DNA of 21,893 bases. It comes from SVTX01 sp045632305 (GTDB lineage Bacteria > Bacillota > Clostridia > Oscillospirales > CAG-272). Location of the stretch: contig JAZQWL010000029.1 in the NCBI GenBank assembly GCA_045632305.1, positions 1 through 21,893 of the forward strand. The letters run 5' to 3'. The notes under the pieces are model-generated. The model was not told the DNA's origin and did no database searches. It saw only the letters and a program-made list of their open reading frames with translations. A program made the position numbers and the translations under genes. Shown here in pieces: positions 1-8,362 of this stretch (position 1 is its first letter; every line of letters starts with the position of its first letter).

Positions 1-821
1 TTTACTCTCTCCTGCGCATAACCGGAGAAAAGAAGGATCGTACCGACCGCAAGTATTCCCGCACCGATGATAAGCAACATCCATTTTTTCTCCGTTCCGC
101 CTATAAACATAATAGTAAGTCCCAAAAGACCAATGATGATAAGACCCGAGAGGTGCTTTTCAAGCATAACGAGTCCGCATACCGCCGCAATGGCAAGTCC
201 GGGGTACAAAACTCCGTACTTGAAGCTTCCGCCGAAGCGTTGGGAGACCTTCAATTTATCCTGGTATTTGGACATTATAAGCGATAGGAAGATTACCGTA
301 CTCATCTTTGCGATCTCCGACGGCTGAATTGTAAGCGGGCCTATCTGGATCCATCTCTGCGCACCGTTTCCCGTTCGTCCCACGAACAAAACCACGATAA
401 GCAGGATTATAGACGCTCCGTACATGCAAATGCCGAACATCTTCCAGAACCACGGTCTTGCAAACATTACAAACGGCAAGGTAAACATTATGCCTATCGC
501 AATAAACATAACGTGTCTTTTTAAGTAATAAAGACTGTCGTGCATATAATGCTCCGCATCGTATGCGGACGCACTGTACGCCATAACGATTCCTACAAGA
601 GAAATGGCGATTACGATAACGAGAAAATAGATGTCGATGCCGCCGCGCACCATAAGATGACTTTCCGGCTTGACCTCTTCTTTGTGGATCGGTTCAATGA
701 GCGCGGGATCGTTTTTCTCAAGATTGCCTTCGTAAAAATTATTTAATTTTTCAGCTGCGCGGCGTAATGAAAATCCGCGCTTTTTCTTTTCTTGATTATT
801 TGATTGATTTTTTTCGGACAT
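1..821 (-). CDS. ftsW: FtsW-type SEDS peptidoglycan glycosyltransferase, 3' end cut by window edge
   Basis: This is the N-terminal 273 residues of a SEDS-family protein, the polymerase that extends glycan strands from lipid II at the septum together with a class B PBP. After a hydrophilic cytoplasmic tail of about 58 residues come several membrane segments. The SEDS signature GNGAQRWIQIGPLTIQPSE lies near residues 151-169, followed by LEKHLSG near 220-226, which matches the LxPxLSG/LxPDxGT region of the family. The ATG at 821 is preceded by AGAAAGGA at good spacing. It begins 30 bases after the mraY stop, so it is the next gene of the dcw operon. The family is usually 370-430 residues, so roughly a third lies outside the window. 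It could equally be called SpoVE, a sporulation paralogue; its place in the dcw cluster favours FtsW or a dual-use protein. Confidence 0.93.
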   Translation of the reverse strand, partial: MSEKNQSNNQEKKKRGFSLRRAAEKLNNFYEGNLEKNDPALIEPIHKEEVKPESHLMVRGGIDIYFLVIVIAISLVGIVMAYSASAYDAEHYMHDSLYYLKRHVMFIAIGIMFTLPFVMFARPWFWKMFGICMYGASIILLIVVLFVGRTGNGAQRWIQIGPLTIQPSEIAKMSTVIFLSLIMSKYQDKLKVSQRFGGSFKYGVLYPGLAIAAVCGLVMLEKHLSGLIIIGLLGLTIMFIGGTEKKWMLLIIGAGILAVGTILLFSGYAQERV

Positions 822-851
822 AACGATCCTTTCTCATTTCAATAAGTGAGA

Positions 852-1913
852 TCAAAGAATGCAGGAAAGCACTCCGAGTGCAACGAAAATTAAGGAGGCA
901 ATAAAGAACACCGTAACTATTTTAATTTCAGTCCAAGCTTTTTCAAGCTTCTGGAAATGATGGTGAATGGGAGCCATAAGGAAAACTCTCTTTTTTCTTC
1001 CCGAAAGCTTGAACACTGCTCTCTGAATAAGACTTGTGAGCATCTCAATAATGAAAAGCATGCCCATAATAACGAACACAACAAGCTGACCTTCGTCAAT
1101 CGCGCAGCCCATGATGATACCGCCGATATAAAGAGAGCCCGTGTCACCCATAAATATCTTTGCGGGGAAATGATTGTAAATAAGGAAACCGAGAGCGGAG
1201 CCGATAAGTGTAGCGCCGAGAATACCTGTATATCTCCACGTGAAGATAGCCGAGAGAAGAACGATACCCATTGCAACCGAGAGAGTTACAGAGGAAGCAA
1301 GTCCGTCAATACCATCGGTAATATTCGTACTGTTTACAAAGCCGACGATTACAAGCAAATATACGGGATATGCGAAAATACCGAAATCAATAGATATATC
1401 GGTAAAGGGAATGATGAACGACGTTGTGAGATTTTTCGTCAACGCCATAGCCACAAGATAAAGCGCCGCCACAACCGTCTGAAGAGCAAACTTCTGTTTA
1501 TCGGTAAGACCTTCGTTCTGCTTCTTTACAAGCTTCGCGTAATCGTCGATAAAGCCGATCATAGCGTTTGCTACACCAAGACAGAGAGTAAATGCCATGG
1601 GAATAAGTCTTCCCTGCTCACCCGACGTGCCGATAATTCCAAACGTTTCAAGCAAAAACCACACGAGCATGACAACGAGGGTTGCCATTACGAAGCATAT
1701 ACCGCCCATCGTTGGAGTTCCCTGCTTTGTTGCATGCTCGGGAACGTATCCGCTTATATTCTGACCGAGCTTCTTTGCGCGAAGCACGGGAAGGACGAGC
1801 TTTACCGTGATGGCAGTCAAAACAAACACCAGCGCTGCCACTATAAGCATCTCAATACCGAGCTTATACGTCGCATTATGAATTCCTATATTTTCGAGTA
1901 AATTATAAAACAT
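852..1913 (-). CDS. mraY: Phospho-N-acetylmuramoyl-pentapeptide transferase MraY
   Basis: MraY transfers phospho-MurNAc-pentapeptide from UDP to undecaprenyl phosphate, making lipid I at the inner face of the membrane. The 353 residues are mostly hydrophobic, as expected for about ten membrane helices. The family motifs are all present: FIDDYAK with the Asp pair at 123-124, NSTNITDGIDGLA at 194-206, FMGDTGS at 254-260 and the APIHHHFQ loop at 314-321. Length is normal. The ATG at 1913 follows AAGGAAAT. It starts 15 bases after the murF stop and is followed 30 bases later by ftsW, so it is mid-operon. In most Firmicutes murD comes next, and here it does not. Confidence 0.98.
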   Translation of the reverse strand: MFYNLLENIGIHNATYKLGIEMLIVAALVFVLTAITVKLVLPVLRAKKLGQNISGYVPEHATKQGTPTMGGICFVMATLVVMLVWFLLETFGIIGTSGEQGRLIPMAFTLCLGVANAMIGFIDDYAKLVKKQNEGLTDKQKFALQTVVAALYLVAMALTKNLTTSFIIPFTDISIDFGIFAYPVYLLVIVGFVNSTNITDGIDGLASSVTLSVAMGIVLLSAIFTWRYTGILGATLIGSALGFLIYNHFPAKIFMGDTGSLYIGGIIMGCAIDEGQLVVFVIMGMLFIIEMLTSLIQRAVFKLSGRKKRVFLMAPIHHHFQKLEKAWTEIKIVTVFFIASLIFVALGVLSCIL

Positions 1914-1928
1914 TTTCGTATTTCCTTA

Positions 1929-3335
1929 TCAAACTTCCAATTTATCAATTATGTTTTCAAGCTTCATCGCGCGGCTTGCCTTAAAAAGGATAACGTCGCC
2001 CGACGCTTTTATTTCATTGAGATTTTTTGCTAATTCGTCGGCATCGCAGAACGAATATATGCTATCACGGGAGAAGCCCGCAAAGGACGCTCCGTCCGCA
2101 ATTTTCCCCGCGCTCTCACCAAGAGTGAAAAGCAGATCGACCTTATCCGCAAGATGTTCACCAAGCTCAAAATGAAGCTTATCCGAATCCGCACCAAGCT
2201 CCTTCATATCACCAAGCACGGCGACCTTTCTTCCCGAAAATCCTGACATTACAGAAATTGCCGCTCTCATGGATTCAGGCGCGGCATTATAGCAGTCCGC
2301 AATGATCTTAATACCGTTTTTATCGTATATATTTTGTCTGTTGCCTACAGGTCTGTAATTCGCAAGCCCCGCTCTGTACTGCTCCTCGGAAAGTCCGAGA
2401 AGAGCTGACGCGGCATAGGCGCACAGAGAATTGAACACAATGTGCTTACCGGGAATATCTACGCGCACGTCACGAACAGTCTTATTATCAGTACGTATAT
2501 CAAACAAGCTGTAGGTATCAAACAGACGCACGTTTTCCGCGAAATAATCGGCATTCACGTTACCTTCAATGGAAACGTATATATAACGGAGATCACTGCG
2601 GCAAACGATGTCCTTCGCATTCCGAAGCAATGGCTCATCGCCATTAAGAATAAGAGCTCCTCCGCTTACAAGTCCGTGCGCGATCTCAAGCTTCGCGCGA
2701 CAAATATTTTCACGAGTTTTGAGATATTCAAGATGAGAGGTGCCTATATTGGTAACGATCGCGACAGAGGGTCTCGCACAATCGGACATACTTAAAATTT
2801 CCCCAAAGCCGCTCATTCCCATTTCAAAAACACCTAAGTTTCGCTCATCCGTAACCTCCATAAGCGACATGGGCATTCCTATTACACTATTGAAGTTTCC
2901 ATCAGTACAGTAGACGTTGTATTTTTCCCTCATTACCGAGGCAACAAGCTCCTTTGTCGTAGTCTTGCCAACGCTTCCCGTCACGCCGATACTCGGAAGC
3001 TTATTATTGCTTCTGTATCCGCGCGCCAAATTTGAAAACGCCGCAACAGAGTCATCAACTACGACAAACGCGCAATCCGAAATATCGATTCCGTCAGGCA
3101 CATACTGACACAGAAAGCATCTGCATCCCGCATTCCTTGCGCTCTCAATAAACTTATGCCCATCAACGCGCTCTCCCACCGTTACGATGAAAAGTGTCTT
3201 TTCGTCGACCTCGCGCGAATCGGTGCAAACGTGTTCTATATTTATATCGAATCCGTAGGGACAAATAAGCGTCCCGTAACAGTGCTTAGCAACGTCATAT
3301 ACGGATAATTTTTCAAGTCCAAGCTTTATTTTCAT
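1929..3335 (-). CDS. murF: UDP-N-acetylmuramoyl-tripeptide--D-alanyl-D-alanine ligase MurF
   Basis: MurF adds D-Ala-D-Ala to the UDP-MurNAc-tripeptide in the cytoplasm, using ATP. The 468-residue protein has the Mur-ligase layout: an N-terminal substrate domain, then the ATP-binding P-loop GVTGSVGKTTTK at 117-128, TNIGTSHLEY near 195-204, and the C-terminal domain with DCYNAAPESM near 347-356 (normally DxYNANPxSM) and FKASRAMKLE near 451-460. MurF is told from MurE by that YN-P-SM element and by gene order. Its ATG overlaps the murE stop by four bases (ATGA), which suggests translational coupling. Nothing in the sequence looks defective. Confidence 0.97.
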   Translation of the reverse strand: MKIKLGLEKLSVYDVAKHCYGTLICPYGFDINIEHVCTDSREVDEKTLFIVTVGERVDGHKFIESARNAGCRCFLCQYVPDGIDISDCAFVVVDDSVAAFSNLARGYRSNNKLPSIGVTGSVGKTTTKELVASVMREKYNVYCTDGNFNSVIGMPMSLMEVTDERNLGVFEMGMSGFGEILSMSDCARPSVAIVTNIGTSHLEYLKTRENICRAKLEIAHGLVSGGALILNGDEPLLRNAKDIVCRSDLRYIYVSIEGNVNADYFAENVRLFDTYSLFDIRTDNKTVRDVRVDIPGKHIVFNSLCAYAASALLGLSEEQYRAGLANYRPVGNRQNIYDKNGIKIIADCYNAAPESMRAAISVMSGFSGRKVAVLGDMKELGADSDKLHFELGEHLADKVDLLFTLGESAGKIADGASFAGFSRDSIYSFCDADELAKNLNEIKASGDVILFKASRAMKLENIIDKLEV

Positions 3336-4837
3336 TGGAGTCTCCTGTCTATTCTCTCCATTCTTTGAAGAAAAGCATCCAAAACTATCTGCTTTTCCGA
3401 AAATTCTCTTTTTTCATTTCCTATCAATTCATAGGATTCGTGTCCCTTACCCGCAAGCAGTATCACGTCTCCCGATGCGGCATTCATTACGGCATACTGA
3501 ATAGCTTCCCGTCTGTCGGGAATTACAATATATCTGCCCTCTTTATTGACGCCCTTCATGATATCGCGAATAATTGCGTCGGGCGACTCTCCTCTCGGAT
3601 TATCCGAGGTGATTACGGTCATATCGGCAAGAGTTGTCGCAATATGTCCCATTATTCTGCGCTTATCCCTATCTCTCTCACCGCCGCAACCGAAAAGAAC
3701 CGTCAGATGCTTACCTTGGGATATAAATCCCTTAGCGCTTCGGATAAGATTTTCAAGCGCGTCGGGAGTATGCGCATAATCGATAAACACACCGATGTCC
3801 GCATTTTTACCTAGATCCACCCTCTCGATCCGTCCGTCGGTACCCGAAATACTCATCATGGCCTTCTTGATCACGATAGCGGGTATACCAAGCTCGACCG
3901 CGCAGGCAATAGCCATAAGCGAATTCATAACGGTAAAATTACCCGGGATCTGGGTTCTCACCCGCAAACGTGCTCTACGGGAATTGAGCTTATATTCAAG
4001 CCCCATATAGCCGTTATATCTGACCTCAGTCGCGCTGAAGGTGGCAACACGCCCATCCTCCGTGCAGGTGATAGGATACTCTAGCTCACAGGCAAGGCGT
4101 CTGCCGTATGCATTATCGCAATTAATAACGGCTACCTTACATCTGTCAAAAAGAGCCCTCTTTGCCAGATAATAGCTTTCCATGTCACCGTGAAAATCAA
4201 GATGATCCTGACTCAGATTCGTGAAAAGCGCAAAGTCGAATTCTATCGGCTCGACCTTCTTTAAGGCAAGCGCGTGAGAGGTGACCTCCATTACTACGTA
4301 CTCGACCTTATCCTCCGCCATGACCGAAAGGACCTTATAAAGCTCGCTCGGATCGGGCGTAGTCATATTGGCAAGCTTGTTCCCCGACCGTATGTCCAAT
4401 TTTCCCGAATGGGAAAAGCATCCGACTGTTCCGATAAGTCCCGTACGCACGCCCGCGTAACGAAGTATCTCGTATAACATCCTTGAAGTCGTTGTCTTTC
4501 CGTTCGTACCCGTGACACCGATGAATTTTAATTTTTTCTGAGGATTACCGTAATACGCGGCGAAAATGCGCGCCATAGCCGCTCGGGTATCATCAACCCT
4601 TATGATCGGCAGATCGCAAAAGCCCGCAATATCTCTGTTTATGACAACCGCCGCAGCACCGCGGGAAATCACCTCGCGGATGAGCGTATGGCTGTCAAAG
4701 TGAAGCCCGCGAAGACATACAAAAAGGCAGTCGCGACAAGCTTCATTTGAATTTGTTACAACACTGGAAATTTCAATACCCGAAAGACCTTCGGGACATT
4801 CTATACCCGATTCGAAAAGCAAAGAGCCAAGATTCAT
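3332..4837 (-). CDS. murE: UDP-MurNAc-L-alanyl-D-glutamate--2,6-diaminopimelate ligase MurE
   Basis: MurE adds the third amino acid of the stem peptide. From the ATG at 4837 it is 501 residues long. The P-loop GVTGTNGKTTTS is at 107-118, TTPDPSEL at 159-166, the lysine expected to be carbamylated lies in YYLAKRALF (K226), and DYAHTPDAL is at 353-361. The substrate motif is DNPRGESP at 412-419. DNPR is the meso-diaminopimelate form, while lysine-adding enzymes have other residues there, so mDAP is the predicted substrate. A GTG at 4855 in frame would add six residues, but the Shine-Dalgarno GGGAG (4844-4848) lies inside that stretch and is well placed for the ATG at 4837. The gene follows the PBP gene after 73 bases. 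Confidence 0.97.
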   Translation of the reverse strand: MNLGSLLFESGIECPEGLSGIEISSVVTNSNEACRDCLFVCLRGLHFDSHTLIREVISRGAAAVVINRDIAGFCDLPIIRVDDTRAAMARIFAAYYGNPQKKLKFIGVTGTNGKTTTSRMLYEILRYAGVRTGLIGTVGCFSHSGKLDIRSGNKLANMTTPDPSELYKVLSVMAEDKVEYVVMEVTSHALALKKVEPIEFDFALFTNLSQDHLDFHGDMESYYLAKRALFDRCKVAVINCDNAYGRRLACELEYPITCTEDGRVATFSATEVRYNGYMGLEYKLNSRRARLRVRTQIPGNFTVMNSLMAIACAVELGIPAIVIKKAMMSISGTDGRIERVDLGKNADIGVFIDYAHTPDALENLIRSAKGFISQGKHLTVLFGCGGERDRDKRRIMGHIATTLADMTVITSDNPRGESPDAIIRDIMKGVNKEGRYIVIPDRREAIQYAVMNAASGDVILLAGKGHESYELIGNEKREFSEKQIVLDAFLQRMERIDRRLQ

Positions 4838-4910
4838 AATAATCTCCCAAAACACAAAAAATTATTATTTATTCTTCCTTTGCTTTTCAAATCCCGAAAA
4901 TTAATTATCG

Positions 4911-7298
4911 CTAATCAACAGCATCAAGATACCTGAACGTTACCTCGATTACAGTTCCCTTCTCAACCATCTCGCCCGGAGCTACGGATTGCGCCACAAC
5001 AGCCGCAACCGTTCCCGACATATAGTTTTTAGTGCCGAGAATTCTAATATTAAGTCCGCAGTTTGCAAGAGTACCGTTTGCCGCAACCGCGGTCATTCCG
5101 ACAAGATCGGGGACCTTCACCATTTCCTTGTTCTGCATCTGCTCCCTTGATGTATAAAGCACGATCTTGGCATTACCCGGCTCTACCTTGACACCCGCCG
5201 CGGGAGACTGTCCCACAACGAGATTTCCGTCGCCCACGATCTCAACCTCAAAGCCCACCGTCTGCGCAAATTCCTTGGCAACCGAGGTGCTCCAATAAAG
5301 CACCGTAGGAGTTTCAAGCGCGAGCTTTTCAAGCTCCTTATCCGTGTATTCTGCCGCTACTCCGTAATATGGCAATGCCTCCGACAGCAAATTTCCAACG
5401 TAAGGCGCGGCAACCACACTACCGTAAAGAGTTCCCTTCGTCGGCTCGTCAACCAGAATGATCGTCGCAATCTCGGGATTGTTAGCAGGAGCATACGCGA
5501 CTGTTGAGCAAACGTAAAGCTTTACGTTCGTGCCGCATTTAGGACAGATAAGATCCTTCTTGCGAAGCTCTATGTCAAATTCCTGATAAGCGCCCTCGTA
5601 CGAGCAATTCGTGCACTGCACGGTATCGTTTTCATTCTTTTTCTTTTCGGACGTACCCGTTTTCGCGGCTACCTTATAGCCCGCAACGTAAGCGTTCTTA
5701 GCGCCGCCGTCGGTTTCAACGCCCTCATTGAGCACCTGACCGATTATATCACAAGTCTCTTGACTTATAACCTGTCTTTTCACCTTGTTTTCATAGGTGA
5801 ATACCGTGTTTCCATTGGCGTCCTTGATTTCCTTGATAAAGTGCGGCTCGACAAGATAACCGCCGTTAGCGACCGCGGAAATCGCCGCCATATGCTGAGT
5901 TACTGAAACGTTGAAGTTCTGACCGAAGGATGCGGTCGCAAGATAAATATCCGCGCCCGTAAACGTTTCCTTATCCCAGAAGGTTACGCCCGGTATCGTA
6001 TGGCTCTCACCGGGAAGATCTATTCCCGAATTTGCAAAATAACCGAACGATTCAAAATAATCGTAAAATTTATCCGCGCCGATCTTCTCGCCCATCTTCA
6101 TGAGGACGGGGTTACAGGATTGCTGGATTCCGCGCGGGAAATTGAGAGTTCCGTGTCCGGACGTCTTATGGCACTTGATTCTTGTGCCATTGACGATATG
6201 ATAACCCGGACAGCTGAACATTTCCGAGTTGTTTACAAGATTTTCCTCATACGCCATAGCCGCGGTAATGATCTTAAACGTCGAGCCGGGCATATATGGG
6301 TCTGTAATTGCCTTATTCGACCACATTTCAGTAAGGAGCTTACTACGAAGGTCATCGTACTCCTGAGTCCCTTCGGCATATCCGCTCGAATTAAGCTCCG
6401 CCTGACTGTATTCGTCAAGCTTATAAGGATCGTTAGCGTCAAACGCAGGATAAACCGCCATAGCAAGCACGTCGCCCGTATTTACGTCGACCACCATGCC
6501 CGTGGCTCTGTTATGTCCACCCGATTCAATATACGCGGTCTTAAGCTGTTCCTCAAGCTCCGCCTGAATGACTACGTCAATTGTAACGGTTATACTGTCT
6601 CCGTCAACCGCGGAAATAAAGCTTTCATAATCGTAGGGTATCTCATTTCCAAAGGAATCCTTGGCGGTGATATACTTTCCGTCCTCGCCCTTGAGATACT
6701 CGTTATATTTTGCCTCAAGGCCGTAAACTCCGTCGCCCTCGTTATTGGTAAATCCAAGCACGTGCGCGGCAAGCGTTCCGTAAGGATAGTATCTCTTACT
6801 TGTTGCCTGAAGGAAAACAAAGCCCTTATTTGCGATCTTTTCACTTTCAAGGAAGCTGCGAACCGAATCCGCAAGCTCCTCGCTCAAATGTCTCTTTATT
6901 GTTCTGTCACGGTATTTTGTATATTTGGTCTGCTCAAGAACAAAGCTCTCATCAACCTCAAGTGCCGTTATCTCGGACAGCCCCTTTGCAACGACTGCGG
7001 CGTAATCAACACCGTCCTTCTGACTTTCCTTGGAAATAACCGACGGGTCGATGAGCAATCTGTACGTTGTTATATTAGTTGCCAGAAGCATACCGTTTCT
7101 GTCGTAAATTTCGCCTCTGTCGGCGGTAAGATTCGACTCCTGCGTCATCTGGTCAAGTATTTTTTGTTCATATTCGTCATGAAAAAACGTCTGATATATA
7201 AGGATCCTAAGCACCAGCACCGCAAAGATCACGGTAAGCGCAATACAGAGCCCATAAGACCTTTTCATGTTTTTGATGTCGAGTATTTTACTCTTCAT
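4911..7298 (-). CDS. Class B penicillin-binding protein (SpoVD/FtsI type) with two PASTA domains and a CxxC...CxxC insert
   Basis: This is a DD-transpeptidase that crosslinks septal or spore-cortex peptidoglycan. From the ATG at 7298 it has 795 residues: a cytoplasmic start, one membrane anchor near 14-36, a PBP dimerisation domain to about 230, the transpeptidase domain, and two PASTA domains near 661-718 and 724-790. Catalytic motifs are complete: S339-T-F-K342, S394-C-N396 and K546-T-G-T549. Directly after KTGT is an insert of roughly 30-35 extra residues holding CTNC (562-565) and CPKC (585-588), with another Cys at 597, before the conserved AYAPANNPEI at 601-610. This looks like a zinc ribbon and is not usual in the family. 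An in-frame TTG at 7328 would add ten residues, but the ATG at 7298 has GGAGAG five bases upstream. SpoVD and FtsI/PBP2x cannot be separated by sequence alone here. Confidence 0.95.
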   Translation of the reverse strand: MKSKILDIKNMKRSYGLCIALTVIFAVLVLRILIYQTFFHDEYEQKILDQMTQESNLTADRGEIYDRNGMLLATNITTYRLLIDPSVISKESQKDGVDYAAVVAKGLSEITALEVDESFVLEQTKYTKYRDRTIKRHLSEELADSVRSFLESEKIANKGFVFLQATSKRYYPYGTLAAHVLGFTNNEGDGVYGLEAKYNEYLKGEDGKYITAKDSFGNEIPYDYESFISAVDGDSITVTIDVVIQAELEEQLKTAYIESGGHNRATGMVVDVNTGDVLAMAVYPAFDANDPYKLDEYSQAELNSSGYAEGTQEYDDLRSKLLTEMWSNKAITDPYMPGSTFKIITAAMAYEENLVNNSEMFSCPGYHIVNGTRIKCHKTSGHGTLNFPRGIQQSCNPVLMKMGEKIGADKFYDYFESFGYFANSGIDLPGESHTIPGVTFWDKETFTGADIYLATASFGQNFNVSVTQHMAAISAVANGGYLVEPHFIKEIKDANGNTVFTYENKVKRQVISQETCDIIGQVLNEGVETDGGAKNAYVAGYKVAAKTGTSEKKKNENDTVQCTNCSYEGAYQEFDIELRKKDLICPKCGTNVKLYVCSTVAYAPANNPEIATIILVDEPTKGTLYGSVVAAPYVGNLLSEALPYYGVAAEYTDKELEKLALETPTVLYWSTSVAKEFAQTVGFEVEIVGDGNLVVGQSPAAGVKVEPGNAKIVLYTSREQMQNKEMVKVPDLVGMTAVAANGTLANCGLNIRILGTKNYMSGTVAAVVAQSVAPGEMVEKGTVIEVTFRYLDAVD

Positions 7299-7337
7299 GT
7301 ACTCTCCGATCCGTCGCGCATGCGACAAATTTTCAAA

Positions 7338-7360
7338 ATAGCCGAAAGCACCTCGGCTAT
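7338..7360 (-). promoter_or_regulatory. Hairpin in the leader between ftsL-like and pbp genes
   Basis: The 116-base gap between the ftsL-like gene and the PBP gene holds an 8-bp perfect stem (ATAGCCGA / TCGGCTAT) with a seven-base loop. In the transcript it is followed by TTTTGAAAATTT, so it could be a weak attenuator or an RNA-processing site. A second small hairpin (AACGG-ACAG-CCGTT) lies just upstream in the transcript near 7379-7392, flanked by two copies of ATGCAAAA on the plus strand. I see no promoter of consensus quality in this gap. The function is inferred only. Confidence 0.4.
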
Positions 7361-7414
7361 AGCCAATTTATATGCAAAACGGCTGTCCGTTATGCAAAAG
7401 ACAACCCGTAGGTA

Positions 7415-8323
7415 TCACTTATCGTCGTGAATTATACCTATCGCCTTGAGGAACGTTTTTATTATGCCATCCCCGTTATCTTTTTCAAACTTCTCCGTAT
7501 CTTCACTGTTTTCAAGCTCAATATATTTGGAATTGAGATATTCGCGACCGACCATTCCCTGCGACAGAGCCCATTCTCTTATCGCCATCATGTCAGTGCC
7601 CGTCCGAAGCTTCGAATCAAGCTCATCTCTTTTTCTTTCATATCTGATTATTTTATTTTCAAGCTTGGAAACCTCGATCTCAGCGTGGCTTACCATAACC
7701 GAGCCCGAAACAATAAGAAGAAGCGATAAGGTTACGATGACAAACGCAGGTATGCTCTTTTTAGGGAAGCGTGACTTTTTTCCCTCTCTTCGATTCTCCA
7801 CCTCATCGGGCGGGAACCACTCCTCTGACAGCTCCTTAAACCCCTCAGCGTTTAACTTGGACTTTACCTTCTTTACTCTTGTTTTGAGTTCGTACTTTAC
7901 GGCAAGCCACTTGGCTTTTTTTGGCGACTTACCGTCGGCGTCCGCCTTTTTTTCATTGTCTTTTTTCTGAATTTCATCATATTCCGCCTGAGTTCTCAAG
8001 GTAGCGGCAGGGGCATTGAAATCCCTTCTCTCCTTATAGAGCTTCAAAAAATCATCGCTTGTCATATACGACACGCCGTTATAGTTGCCGCTCTTATAAT
8101 CCTTTTCGTCCGCGGGTATATCCACTCCCGGAACGTTCTGAAGCTTGCTCGACATTACTGCATGCTTTGACTCATGCGCGTCCGCATCGCTTTTGATCTT
8201 GCTGCTTACTCCGCGATTCTTATATCTGTCGCAAAGCAAATTTATGTAAATTTCACTTGTTTCATCAATATGCTGCTTATTTAAATCAACGTTACTCTCC
8301 GCCTTTTTCTTCGGCTTATTCAT
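7415..8323 (-). CDS. FtsL/DivIC-like septum protein with long N-terminal extension
   Basis: The position between rsmH and the PBP gene is the classical ftsL slot. The 302-residue protein has one membrane segment near 191-212, followed by a short predicted coiled coil near 213-243 and an extracellular tail of about 60 residues. This matches the FtsL/DivIC topology, in which a bitopic protein joins the FtsQ(DivIB)-FtsL-DivIC complex and activates FtsW with its PBP. What differs is the N-terminal cytoplasmic region, about 190 charged Lys/Asp/Glu-rich residues against the usual 30-60. The ATG at 8323 is preceded by AAGGAGAG. Assignment rests on context and topology, since FtsL sequences diverge strongly. 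An unrelated bitopic protein replacing FtsL cannot be excluded. Confidence 0.75.
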   Translation of the reverse strand: MNKPKKKAESNVDLNKQHIDETSEIYINLLCDRYKNRGVSSKIKSDADAHESKHAVMSSKLQNVPGVDIPADEKDYKSGNYNGVSYMTSDDFLKLYKERRDFNAPAATLRTQAEYDEIQKKDNEKKADADGKSPKKAKWLAVKYELKTRVKKVKSKLNAEGFKELSEEWFPPDEVENRREGKKSRFPKKSIPAFVIVTLSLLLIVSGSVMVSHAEIEVSKLENKIIRYERKRDELDSKLRTGTDMMAIREWALSQGMVGREYLNSKYIELENSEDTEKFEKDNGDGIIKTFLKAIGIIHDDK

Positions 8324-8362
8324 ACTGCGCTCTCCTTTCCAAATTTTTTCAAATTCATAAAA

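Noticed and set aside
957..1901. 314-codon plus-strand frame opposite mraY
   Set aside because: It is the complement of a fully supported MraY gene, of odd composition (Lys, Cys, His and Asn rich) with no recognisable motif.
4838..4855. GTG start for murE at 4855
   Set aside because: The Shine-Dalgarno for the ATG at 4837 lies inside this stretch, so the longer form has no ribosome site of its own.
6000..7430. 476-codon plus-strand frame opposite the PBP gene
   Set aside because: It is antisense to the catalytic domains of the PBP, has no ribosome site and no family features.
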